A stretch of 64,000 bases of DNA. It comes from Gluconacetobacter tumulisoli. Its GTDB lineage: Bacteria; Pseudomonadota; Alphaproteobacteria; Acetobacterales; Acetobacteraceae. The translations under genes and the position numbers were made by a program. The first letter of the stretch is position 1. The number at the start of each line of letters is the position of its first letter. The stretch spans positions 32,953 through 96,952 of the forward strand of contig NZ_JABEQM010000013.1 of the NCBI RefSeq assembly GCF_014174155.1, in the 5' to 3' direction. Shown here piece by piece: positions 8,369 through 15,808 of this stretch. Under the pieces are notes generated by a model that was not told where the DNA came from, did no database searches, and saw only the letters and a program-made list of their open reading frames with translations.

Positions 8369-9279
8369 GAGTGTTTTCTCTCTTCGGCGTCGTGGCCCGG
8401 CAGGCCGTTGATGCGCTCGATGTGAAGGAGGATGCCGCTGTGATCGAGGCCGCCGTCGCCTGCCGCGACCATGGCGCGAAACAGGTCGGCGACCCGTTCG
8501 GTCGTCGGAAGCGTCAGATGGAGTTCTTCGGCGATGCTGGCCGCCGCATCGAGGTCCTTGACCTGATTGATCGCGTCGCCCCCGGGCGCGAACCGGCGTT
8601 CGATCATCCGCAACCCATGCTGCTGAAGGATCACGCTGTCGGCGAAGCCGCCCGTCAGGGCCTGCCGCACGCGCGCCGGATCCGCGCCGCCTCTTTCGGC
8701 CAGCGTGAAGGCCTCGGCGATCAGGGTGATGGTCCCGGCGACGATGATCTGGTTGGCCAGCTTGGCCAGTTGTCCCGTCCCGGCCGGCCCGATATGCGTC
8801 ACGCGCCCCAGGACGCCCAGCACGGCGGAGACCGCCGCGATGTCGTCCTCCGACCCGCCCGCCATGATCGCCAGCGCCTTGTTGATCGCCCCTTTCTCGC
8901 CCCCGGACACGGGCGCGTCGACATAGCCGATTCCCCGTTCCCGCAGGCGCGCGGCCTGGGTATGGGCGATGTCCACGGCAATCGAACTCATCATCACGAC
9001 GATGGCGCCGGCCTTGATGTGGTCGGCGGCCCCGCCGTCGGCGAACAGGATCTGGTTTGCGGCCTGGCCGGAGGTCACCATGAAGATGACGATATCCGCG
9101 CCGGACACCGCCTGCGCGGCGCTTGGGGCGATTTCCGCGCCGAATTCCGCCAGCGGGCGGGCCTTGTCGGGTGTGCGGTTCCAGACCGCGACCGGGTATC
9201 CCGCCTGTGCGATATGACGGGCCATGGGCGCGCCCATGATCCCGGTTCCCAGGAATGCGACATGTGGCATGGAGGTCAT
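8365..9279 (-). CDS. 3-hydroxyisobutyrate dehydrogenase-family NAD(P) oxidoreductase, possibly threonate or tartronate-semialdehyde type
   Basis: A 304-residue beta-hydroxyacid dehydrogenase. The cofactor motif GTGIMGAPMA is at 11-20, the substrate-binding DAPVSGG segment follows about 105 residues later, and the catalytic Lys lies in GQLAKLANQ. Relatives include L-threonate dehydrogenase LtnD, GarR and HIBADH. Coupling to a denD-like gene by an ATGA overlap favours a four-carbon acid sugar such as L-threonate. I chose the ATG at 9279 (MTSMPHVAFLG) because the Rossmann strand starts there; an in-frame ATG at 9309 would add ten residues that look unrelated. First gene of the minus-strand operon that continues into denD and the ACS carrier. 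Confidence 0.82.
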   Translation of the reverse strand: MTSMPHVAFLGTGIMGAPMARHIAQAGYPVAVWNRTPDKARPLAEFGAEIAPSAAQAVSGADIVIFMVTSGQAANQILFADGGAADHIKAGAIVVMMSSIAVDIAHTQAARLRERGIGYVDAPVSGGEKGAINKALAIMAGGSEDDIAAVSAVLGVLGRVTHIGPAGTGQLAKLANQIIVAGTITLIAEAFTLAERGGADPARVRQALTGGFADSVILQQHGLRMIERRFAPGGDAINQVKDLDAAASIAEELHLTLPTTERVADLFRAMVAAGDGGLDHSGILLHIERINGLPGHDAEERKHS

Positions 9280-9346
9280 GGGTAGCCTGTCGGTCTTCGT
9301 TCCAATCATGTGAATTCAGGGGATAGCGGGCCTTGGTGTAAGAACA

Positions 9347-9366
9347 TTGTCGCCCGGGCGACAATC
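9347..9366. promoter_or_regulatory. Perfect 20-bp palindrome, candidate Crp/Fnr-type operator
   Basis: ATTGTCGCCCGGGCGACAAT is its own reverse complement. Its core, TGTCG-N6-CGACA, has the half-site spacing of Crp/Fnr sites (TGTGA-N6-TCACA). It lies in the intergenic region between the sugar-acid operon (minus) and the Crp/Fnr gene (plus), 68 nt before one start and 35 nt before the other, so it could control both. Confidence 0.6.
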
Positions 9367-9400
9367 TCGGGAACGTGACCGACGGAGCGCATCAGACATC

Positions 9401-10165
9401 ATGGAGCGAGGCCTGCCGCCCGGCGGCGCGGAAACGCCGCCCACGCGCCAGAACATGCGGGACATTCTGATCGCCCACAGCTGGTTCGCCGATCTACCCG
9501 ACCGCCTCGTCACGCAGATGGCCGAGATCTCGGTCCTGCGCCGCTATGCCGCGGGCGACCTCATCCATTCCAAGGCCGCCAGGGCGACCTTCCTGCACGG
9601 TGTCGTGTCCGGCGCCGTACGGGTCAGTTCGACCTCGATCGCCGGCCGCGAAGCCATCCTGACCTATTACGGCCCCGGGGACTGGTTCGGTCATATCGCC
9701 CTGATCGACGGGCTGGCGCGGACGCATGATATCCACGCACAGGAAGACTCGGTCCTGGTGAATATCGCGCACCATGATTTCAATGCGCTGCTGCGGGCGG
9801 AGCCGGAGCTGTACCGCCATATCGCCCTCATGCTGTGCCGCCTGCTGCGCCTGTCTTTCGCCTGGATCGAAGATGCGGCGCTGCTCAGCCTGCCGGCCCG
9901 GCTGGCCAAGCAATTGCTCAGCCTGGCGCGCAGCTACGGCGAGGCCCATGGAAACGGAACGCTGATCCGCCTGCGCCTGCCGCAGGAAGATCTGGCGATG
10001 CTGCTGGGCACCACGCGCCAGACCATCAACCGTCGCCTGTCCGACTGGGCAAAGCTTGGCTGGATCTCGGTGCATTACGGCGAGATCCTGATCCTCGACC
10101 GGCAGGCCTTGCAGAACTGCGTCGACCACGAGAGCGAAACGCTGTCAGGCGCGCCGATTTTCTAG
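9401..10165 (+). CDS. Crp/Fnr-family transcriptional regulator
   Basis: A 254-residue regulator. An N-terminal cyclic-nucleotide-binding-type beta roll (about 25-140, with the GDLIHS and PGDWFGHIAL turns) leads through a long dimer helix to a C-terminal winged helix with QEDLAMLLGTTRQTINRRLS as the recognition segment (about 205-224). The two Cys residues (one in the dimer helix, one near the C terminus) do not form an Fnr-like [4Fe-4S] cluster pattern, so it probably senses a small ligand. It diverges from the sugar-acid operon across a perfect palindrome with Crp spacing, which makes it the likely local regulator. The start is uncertain: ATG at 9401 has only a distant GGAG, and ATG at 9455 is possible. 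Confidence 0.85.
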   Translation: MERGLPPGGAETPPTRQNMRDILIAHSWFADLPDRLVTQMAEISVLRRYAAGDLIHSKAARATFLHGVVSGAVRVSSTSIAGREAILTYYGPGDWFGHIALIDGLARTHDIHAQEDSVLVNIAHHDFNALLRAEPELYRHIALMLCRLLRLSFAWIEDAALLSLPARLAKQLLSLARSYGEAHGNGTLIRLRLPQEDLAMLLGTTRQTINRRLSDWAKLGWISVHYGEILILDRQALQNCVDHESETLSGAPIF

Positions 10166-10206
10166 AACGCGGTCCGGCAGATCACCAGGCGTACGTTCCA
10201 ACGCCG

Positions 10207-10265
10207 AAGCGGAGCGGCCTTATGGGCCGCCCGCCACGGAGCACAGAAAACGCGCGCGGGATGGC
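10207..10265. repeat. Copy 1 of a dispersed intergenic repeat
   Basis: The stretch with GCGGAGCGGCC, GGGCCGCCCGCC, GGAGCAC and GAAAACGCGCG in order recurs, diverged, at about 51571-51630. Both copies lie between convergent genes. This copy follows the Crp/Fnr gene and precedes the end of the aminotransferase-family gene. Confidence 0.45.
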
Positions 10266-10291
10266 CGCCCGCGCGCATCTGCAAATACGCT

Positions 10292-11611
10292 CTAACGTCC
10301 AAGGCGCGCCAATCCCCGGTCCAGCGCACCGACCAGCCAGTCGATGTCGGCCGCCTGGAACGCCAGTGGCGGACGCAATTTCAATATGTTTCCGTACGGC
10401 CCGGCAACGGAGGTAAGGACACGCTCGTCACGCAGCATTTCAATCAGCTGCAGGGCGAGCGCCTTGTCGGGCGCCTTGCTGTTCCGGTCCGTGACCAGTT
10501 CGAAGCCGATGAACAGGCCCGCGCCGCGCACGTCCCCGACGCATTCGTATTTGTCCTGCAGCGTGCGGAGTTCGGCCAGAAGCCGGGCGCCAACGACGCG
10601 ACTGTGCTCCTGCAACCCTTCCTCATGAATGACCTTGAGGACCGCCTGGGCCGCCGCCATGGAGACCGGATTCCCCCCGAACGTGTTGAAATAGGGGATG
10701 CTGTCGCTGAACGCCGCCAGGACCTCGCCGCGCGCCAGCAGGCCGGAGACGGGGATGCCGTTCCCCATCGGCTTGCCCGTCGTGATGATATCCGGGACCA
10801 CACCATGCCGTGCGAAGCCCCAGAACGCCTCGCCCGTCCGCGCGAAGCCCGGTTGTACCTCGTCGGCGATGAAGATGCCGCCATTGCGGTGCACAACGTC
10901 GACCGCCTTCTTCAGGAAGCCGGCATCGCCCGGCAGCACGCCGTCGGAAGAAAAGATCGAGTCCGCGAGAAATCCGGCGAACCTGATCCCGTCCGCCTGC
11001 ATGCCGTCGATCTGTTTCTTGATCTCCTGCGCGAACCAGTCGCCAAGGTCCACATCGTTCAGGCGATAGTGGTCCGGGGCCGGAACAAGACGGGTGGTCG
11101 GGGCCAACGGCTGACCACTCCCCAGCGCGGGGGATGCGCCCGACGTCAGGTCGCTGGTGCCGTGATAGGCTTCCTGCGTGACGATGATCCCGGTGCCGCC
11201 GGAATAAGCCCGCGCCACCCGTATGGCGAGATCGTTCGCCTCCGATCCGGTGCACATGTACATCGCCCGATTCACCTCGGCCGGCGTCGTGGCGAGAATC
11301 GATTCGGAGTAGTCCAGAATTCCTTCGTGCAGGTAGCGGGTGTGCGTATTGAGCAGCTGCATCTGTTCGTGCACGGCTTCGACAACGGCCGGGTGGCAAT
11401 GACCGATGCTGGCCACGTTGTTGTACACATCCAGGTATTTCGTGCCTTCGGCATCCCACAGATACTGGCCCCTGCCCCGCACCAGATGAACCGGCCTGCG
11501 ATAGAACAGACGATAGGAGGCGCCCAGAAGATGGCCGCGCCGTTCGGTCAGGCGCATTGTGTCCTTATCCAGGCCTGCGGCGTGTTCCGCCCGGAAGCTG
11601 TTGGTGTCCAT
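10292..11611 (-). CDS. Class III (PLP fold I) aminotransferase-family enzyme, candidate amino-alcohol-phosphate phospho-lyase
   Basis: A 439-residue PLP enzyme. The cofactor site includes CTGSEANDLAIRVAR, the conserved Asp in FIADEVQPGFART, and the Schiff-base Lys280 in TTGKPMGNGIP. The sequence is closest by eye to the AGXT2/AGXT2L group, whose members are alanine-glyoxylate aminotransferases or phospho-lyases acting on phosphoethanolamine or phosphohydroxylysine. An APH-fold kinase is encoded divergently 247 nt away, and in animals the hydroxylysine kinase and the phospho-lyase form exactly such a pair. The start at ATG 11611 (MDTNSFR) is chosen over a GTG 25 codons upstream because family homology begins there. 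A true transaminase role cannot be excluded. Confidence 0.82.
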   Translation of the reverse strand: MDTNSFRAEHAAGLDKDTMRLTERRGHLLGASYRLFYRRPVHLVRGRGQYLWDAEGTKYLDVYNNVASIGHCHPAVVEAVHEQMQLLNTHTRYLHEGILDYSESILATTPAEVNRAMYMCTGSEANDLAIRVARAYSGGTGIIVTQEAYHGTSDLTSGASPALGSGQPLAPTTRLVPAPDHYRLNDVDLGDWFAQEIKKQIDGMQADGIRFAGFLADSIFSSDGVLPGDAGFLKKAVDVVHRNGGIFIADEVQPGFARTGEAFWGFARHGVVPDIITTGKPMGNGIPVSGLLARGEVLAAFSDSIPYFNTFGGNPVSMAAAQAVLKVIHEEGLQEHSRVVGARLLAELRTLQDKYECVGDVRGAGLFIGFELVTDRNSKAPDKALALQLIEMLRDERVLTSVAGPYGNILKLRPPLAFQAADIDWLVGALDRGLARLGR

Positions 11612-11858
11612 GATGGTGGAACGGGTGACCACGGGCGTTTCCCCTTTCGCAACGTTTCGAACGTGATCCGACCATGCCTCCGGCACCGAAGAAAAACTTG
11701 ACCGGAGAGTACATTCTCATGTCGCCGCCTGTCGTGTCCGGCCGGTTTTGCGGCGCCGTGTCTTCTGCGGTCAAAAACCGGTTGCCTGCGAGCAAGTCTC
11801 TGCGTCGGTATCATTTCATTGGAAAAACATATCCGGGACAAACGGGGACTGAAACAGG
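11612..11858. promoter_or_regulatory. Divergent promoter region of the PLP enzyme and the kinase
   Basis: A 247-bp region between two outward-facing genes, somewhat less GC-rich near 11810-11850. It must hold both promoters and probably the site for the AraC regulator encoded downstream of the kinase. I see no strong palindrome; AraC sites are usually direct repeats and I could not pick one out by eye. Confidence 0.45.
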
Positions 11859-12869
11859 ATGAACGTCAGGCACGCGGACCCTCTCGACAATGCGGCGCTC
11901 TCACGCCTGGCCGGGCACGCCATGGCCCGCTATCCGGCCCCGTTTCAGGGAGAGCTGCGCCTCCTCACCCGGTCGGAGAACGCCACCTTCCGTATCGACG
12001 CGCACGGCAGGCGGTACGCCCTGCGCATCCACCGCCCGGACTATCACCAGAAGGCCGACATCGAAGGCGAACTCGCATGGCTCGATGCCCTGCATCGCGA
12101 CATCGGTCTCGTCGTGCCCACCGCCATTCCCGACCGGTCGGGCACGCGGGTCCTGACCCTCGACGCGCCGGATGGCAGCCACCGGCACGCCGTCCTGTTC
12201 CACTGGATCGACGGCGAAATGCCGACATCCAACCTCGATCCTGCGTCTTTTCAACAGTTGGGCGAAATCACGGCGCGCCTGCACCAGCACAGCCGAAACT
12301 GGAAAAGACCGGCAGGCTTCCACCGCATCATCTGGGATCATGAAACGATGACCGGCCCGGACGGGCATTGGGGCGACTGGCACGACACGCCGGGCCTCGG
12401 CGCGAACGATATCGCGACCATCGAAGCCGCGATGCAGGACGCCGGCCGCAAGCTTGCGGCTTTCGGGAAGTCCGAAGACCGGTATGGCCTGATTCATGCC
12501 GATCTCCGCCTCACCAATCTGCTGCTGCATCATGGCGAAACCCGCGTCATCGATTTCGACGATTGCGGCATGGGCTGGTTCATGCATGATCTTCCCGCCG
12601 CCATCAGCTTCGAAGAACATCATCCCAGTGCGCCCGTCTGGGTTTCCAACTGGCTGGACGGCTATGAACGGATCGCAGCCGTGACCGACGAGGAACGGGC
12701 GATCCTTCCGGCTCTTTTCATCCAGCGGCGGGTGCAGATGACCGCATGGGTGGGTTCCCACGCCGAAACCGAAATGGCGCAGAGCCTCGGCCCCGACTGG
12801 GTCGGCCACACACCGCGCCTCTGTCGCCTTTATCTGGACGGACCCGGCCTTCCCATAGGGGCGGGATGA
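11859..12869 (+). CDS. APH-fold small-molecule kinase (aminoglycoside phosphotransferase superfamily, hydroxylysine/choline-kinase-like)
   Basis: A 336-residue kinase. The Brenner motif is LIHADLRLTNLL with His213 and catalytic Asp215. The metal-binding DFDD segment starts at Asp232 and is followed by CGMGWFMHDLP. The N lobe has the ENATFRID glycine-loop substitute and the ALRIHRP Lys/Arg region. These features are shared with 5-hydroxylysine kinase, homoserine kinase II and SrkA-like proteins rather than with antibiotic-resistance enzymes. The divergent class III PLP enzyme suggests that this kinase makes the phosphorylated amino alcohol that the PLP enzyme then eliminates. The AraC gene follows 83 nt downstream. 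Confidence 0.82.
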   Translation: MNVRHADPLDNAALSRLAGHAMARYPAPFQGELRLLTRSENATFRIDAHGRRYALRIHRPDYHQKADIEGELAWLDALHRDIGLVVPTAIPDRSGTRVLTLDAPDGSHRHAVLFHWIDGEMPTSNLDPASFQQLGEITARLHQHSRNWKRPAGFHRIIWDHETMTGPDGHWGDWHDTPGLGANDIATIEAAMQDAGRKLAAFGKSEDRYGLIHADLRLTNLLLHHGETRVIDFDDCGMGWFMHDLPAAISFEEHHPSAPVWVSNWLDGYERIAAVTDEERAILPALFIQRRVQMTAWVGSHAETEMAQSLGPDWVGHTPRLCRLYLDGPGLPIGAG

Positions 12870-12952
12870 GGGTCCGTTTGGAAATCCGGTTGAACCCCGG
12901 AAACGACCTGTGATCTGATGACGCCTCTTCGGCACCGGTCGGCCAAACACTC

Positions 12953-14020
12953 ATGGACACCCCTTTGCACAGTGCTTTTCCGCAGGACATTTCCGGCAGC
13001 CATGGCGGTCACCGTGGCGTGCTGGCGGCGGCCGCCACGGGGCTGGAACATTTCATCAAGGCCCAGGGCGGCAATCCGGAACGGGTTCTTGCGACAAGCG
13101 GCATCGACCCGGACGTTCTGTCCAGCCCCACCCAAAGCCTTGGCCTCGTCAATTACTGCCGGGTGATGGAGGAAGCCGCCCGCAATTCGGGACAGGGCAA
13201 TTTCGGCCTCCATTACGGGCGGCAGTTCCGTCCGCAGGCCCTGGGGCTGATCGGGTATATCGGCCTGACTTCGCCCACCCTCGAAGCGGCTTTGCGCAAT
13301 ATCGCGGAGGATTTCCGCTGGCACCAGCACGATACGATGACCCGGCTGGTCGACCGGGGCGAATGCTGGCATTTCGAATACCAGATCCGGCACGGCGCCA
13401 TCCTCTCCCGCAGGCAGGACGCCGAACTCTCGCTGGGCATGTTTCTCAATCTCGTCCGCAGTGTCCTCGGGCCGACATGGGCGCCGCGGGACATCCATTT
13501 CGAACATCCGCGCCCCGAGCAGTGGCACGACCACCGCAGGATCTTCGACGCACCGGTCTGGTTTGACCAGCCCTGCAACGCGCTGGTGATCCCCAAACGC
13601 GACCTTCTGCGCCCCATGCCGGACAACGACCCGACATTGCTTCTGGTGATGCGGGAAACGATCAGGCGGCTGAACGGTACGATCGTCAGCCAGACGCTGG
13701 TCGAACGCACCCGCGCTTATATCGGCATCCTTCTGCCGCAGGGCGAGGTGACCCTTGAAGATGTCGCCCGACGCACCGGCCTCACGCCATGGGCGCTCCA
13801 ACGCCGGCTCAAGGAGGAAGGCGCGACGTTCCTCTCCCTGGTCGACGCCGTACGGTGCGAACTCGCCACGCATTACATGCGCCAGAACAGCCTCGCCGTC
13901 TCCGAAATGGCCCTGCTGCTGGGATATTCGGAAATCAGCGCCTTTTCACGCGCATTCCGGCGCTGGTTCGGCATCAGCCCCCGGCAGTGGCGCAAGGCGC
14001 GTATGTCTCTCCGGGACTGA
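12953..14020 (+). CDS. AraC-family regulator with PF12625-type ligand domain (OruR/QhpR-like)
   Basis: A 355-residue regulator. The N-terminal two thirds is the arabinose-binding-like domain of the OruR group, with LGLVNYCRVMEEAARNSGQG and FGLHYGRQFRPQALGLIGYI as typical landmarks. The C-terminal AraC DNA-binding domain (about 260-350) has two helix-turn-helices, EVTLEDVARRTGLTPWALQR and SEMALLLGYSEISAFSRAFR, ending in the usual W-F-G-x-S-P-RQWR segment. Regulators of this group control amine and amino-acid catabolism (ornithine, amines). Its place right after the kinase makes the kinase and PLP genes its probable targets. Confidence 0.86.
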   Translation: MDTPLHSAFPQDISGSHGGHRGVLAAAATGLEHFIKAQGGNPERVLATSGIDPDVLSSPTQSLGLVNYCRVMEEAARNSGQGNFGLHYGRQFRPQALGLIGYIGLTSPTLEAALRNIAEDFRWHQHDTMTRLVDRGECWHFEYQIRHGAILSRRQDAELSLGMFLNLVRSVLGPTWAPRDIHFEHPRPEQWHDHRRIFDAPVWFDQPCNALVIPKRDLLRPMPDNDPTLLLVMRETIRRLNGTIVSQTLVERTRAYIGILLPQGEVTLEDVARRTGLTPWALQRRLKEEGATFLSLVDAVRCELATHYMRQNSLAVSEMALLLGYSEISAFSRAFRRWFGISPRQWRKARMSLRD

Positions 14021-14407
14021 TGCTGCCCCGGAACGGGTGCATGCCACATGCCAGGGGACATTCCGGCGACCAAGCCGCAAACCGGCCCCTTCCCCGCATC
14101 CCGCAGCACCGATTGCCTGACGACCGCCTGCCGAAGCCGAGGCGGCCATGACGTCGCGCCAGATCAAGCCCGCATAACCCCGAGCCCCCGTCACCGGCAA
14201 TCCGGGGACGGCTGCGGGGGACCGGCAGTCACCCCCACGCATATGAAACAGGAAAACATATACAGATCATAAACTTACCGATCGCAACCCCCACGCCGGC
14301 CCACATTTCTACCGAACGGGCAATTCATCTTGGGAACGATCGAAAAATCTGCTAAGGATGACCGTTCAGTCGTTTTTTGTGGTTTTTGGGCAGATACAGG
14401 GCAACGC
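14021..14407. promoter_or_regulatory. Intergenic region and promoter of the glycerol-type operon
   Basis: About 390 bases without a gene. The right half becomes AT-richer. A possible promoter is TTGGGA (14331-14336) with TAAGGA (14354-14359), 17 nt apart, a weak match. The operator-like 15-mer described separately overlaps the -10. A T-rich tract follows from 14372. AGGG near 14396-14399 serves the GTG start at 14408. Confidence 0.45.
14357..14371 (+). promoter_or_regulatory. 15-bp operator-like motif, site A
   Basis: GATGACCGTTCAGTC. Its core TGACCGTTCA is a quasi-palindrome (8 of 10 positions match its reverse complement), as in many TetR-family operators. The same motif recurs at 27457-27471 and as an inverted pair at 35985-36022. 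Here it overlaps the presumed -10 element 36 nt before the GlpA-like start. Confidence 0.5.
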
Positions 14408-15808
14408 GTGACACCTCTTTTTGATCTCGCCGTGATCGGGTCCGGCGTTGTGGGATGCGCGGTGTTCAGGGAATCCGTCCTTGCGGGTCTGGACACGCTC
14501 ATGATCGAACGGGCCCCGGATCTGCTCGCCGGGGCGAGCAAGGCCAACAGCGCGATCCTGCATACCGGCTTCGACAGCAAGCCCGGCAGTCTCGAACAGC
14601 GCCTGATCCGGGCCGGCCACCGGGAATACCTCGCGATCCATGAACGGCTGGGCCTGCCCCTGCTGAAGACCGGCGCCACGCTTGTCGCCTGGAACGACCA
14701 GGATCTGGCGCAACTGGACGGGATCGACGCCGCCGCGCGGCAGAATGGCGTATCGCTCCACAGGCTTGACGCCGAAGGCGTACGGCGGCGCGAGCCCTCG
14801 CTGGCGCCCACGGCCTGCGGCGGCCTGGTCGTCGACGAGGAAAGCCTGATCGATCCATGGTCGGCGCCATTGGCCTACGCGCAGCAGGCCGTGGTAAATG
14901 GCGGCGTGTTCCTGCGCAACAGCCCGGTTGCCTCAGGCACATATGAAGACGGGGCCTGGACGCTGCGCCTGGAGGACAGGGGCGAGGGCGAGAAGACGGT
15001 CCGCGCCCGCGTCGTCGTCAATTGCGCCGGCCTGCAGGGGGACATCGTCGAGGCGATCGCCCGCTCCTCGCCCTTCACGATCAAGCCCCGCAAGGGGCAG
15101 TTCATCGTCTATGACAAAAGCGCCTATGGCCTCATCTCCTCCGTTATCCTGCCGGTGCCCAGCCCCGTTACCAAGGGCATCGTCGCCACGCGAACCGTCT
15201 TTGGCAACCTGCTGGTCGGTCCGACGGCGGAACCGCAGGACGACCGGGACGTCGCGGCCCTTGGCCGCCCGCAACTGGAATCGCTGAAGGCCGCGGGCGA
15301 ACGCCTGCTGCCTTCGCTGGCCCGGCACGATATCACCGCGACCTATGCCGGATTGCGGCCGGCGACGGAATTTTCCGATTACCAGATCGAGGCCCTGCCG
15401 GACCGGGGATGGATCACCGTAGGCGGCATCCGTTCCACCGGCCTCAGTTCGGCCCTGGGCATCGCACGGCATGTCCGGGGCCTTTACGAGGAATCGTTCG
15501 GCCGTTGCCGGCCGCTGGCCGACCCCCTCTGGCCGCGGGTTCCCAACCTGACCGAGGAATTCCCCCGCCCCGGCTTCCAGCCCGACCGCGACGACATCAT
15601 CTGCCATTGCGAATCCGTCACCCGGGCGGAAATCCGGGCCGCGCTTTCGGACTCCCCGCTGCCTGCCGGCTGCATCGGCGGTCTGCGACGCCGGACCCGC
15701 TGCATGATGGGACGGTGCCAGGGCTTCTACTGCACGCGCCGCGTCGTGGAACTGGCCGCCCCCTACCTGCCCGAACTGGCGACCCTTGGTCCGGGAGGCG
15801 CGGCATGA
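14408..15808 (+). CDS. FAD-dependent oxidoreductase, GlpA-like glycerol-3-phosphate dehydrogenase type with C-terminal BFD [2Fe-2S] domain
   Basis: A 466-residue flavoprotein. The FAD Rossmann motif IGSGVVGCAVFRES is near the N terminus, and the DAO-type fold (GASKANSAILHTGFD, NCAGLQGD, TVGGIRSTGLSSALGIA) fills most of the protein. The last 70 residues are a BFD-like domain with Cys399 and Cys401 (CHC) and Cys432, Cys437 and Cys442. In GlpA this domain passes electrons to partner subunits. GTG at 14408 is chosen because AGGG precedes it and the first beta strand follows at once. It is coupled by ATGA overlaps to a second flavoprotein and an FGGY kinase, so a membrane or quinone-linked polyol-phosphate oxidation is likely. 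A GlpC-like Fe-S subunit is absent. Confidence 0.82.
   Translation: MTPLFDLAVIGSGVVGCAVFRESVLAGLDTLMIERAPDLLAGASKANSAILHTGFDSKPGSLEQRLIRAGHREYLAIHERLGLPLLKTGATLVAWNDQDLAQLDGIDAAARQNGVSLHRLDAEGVRRREPSLAPTACGGLVVDEESLIDPWSAPLAYAQQAVVNGGVFLRNSPVASGTYEDGAWTLRLEDRGEGEKTVRARVVVNCAGLQGDIVEAIARSSPFTIKPRKGQFIVYDKSAYGLISSVILPVPSPVTKGIVATRTVFGNLLVGPTAEPQDDRDVAALGRPQLESLKAAGERLLPSLARHDITATYAGLRPATEFSDYQIEALPDRGWITVGGIRSTGLSSALGIARHVRGLYEESFGRCRPLADPLWPRVPNLTEEFPRPGFQPDRDDIICHCESVTRAEIRAALSDSPLPAGCIGGLRRRTRCMMGRCQGFYCTRRVVELAAPYLPELATLGPGGAA

Noticed and set aside
11859..12869. Aminoglycoside resistance gene
   Set aside because: The fold is shared, but context and sequence fit metabolic APH-fold kinases; no resistance island features are present.
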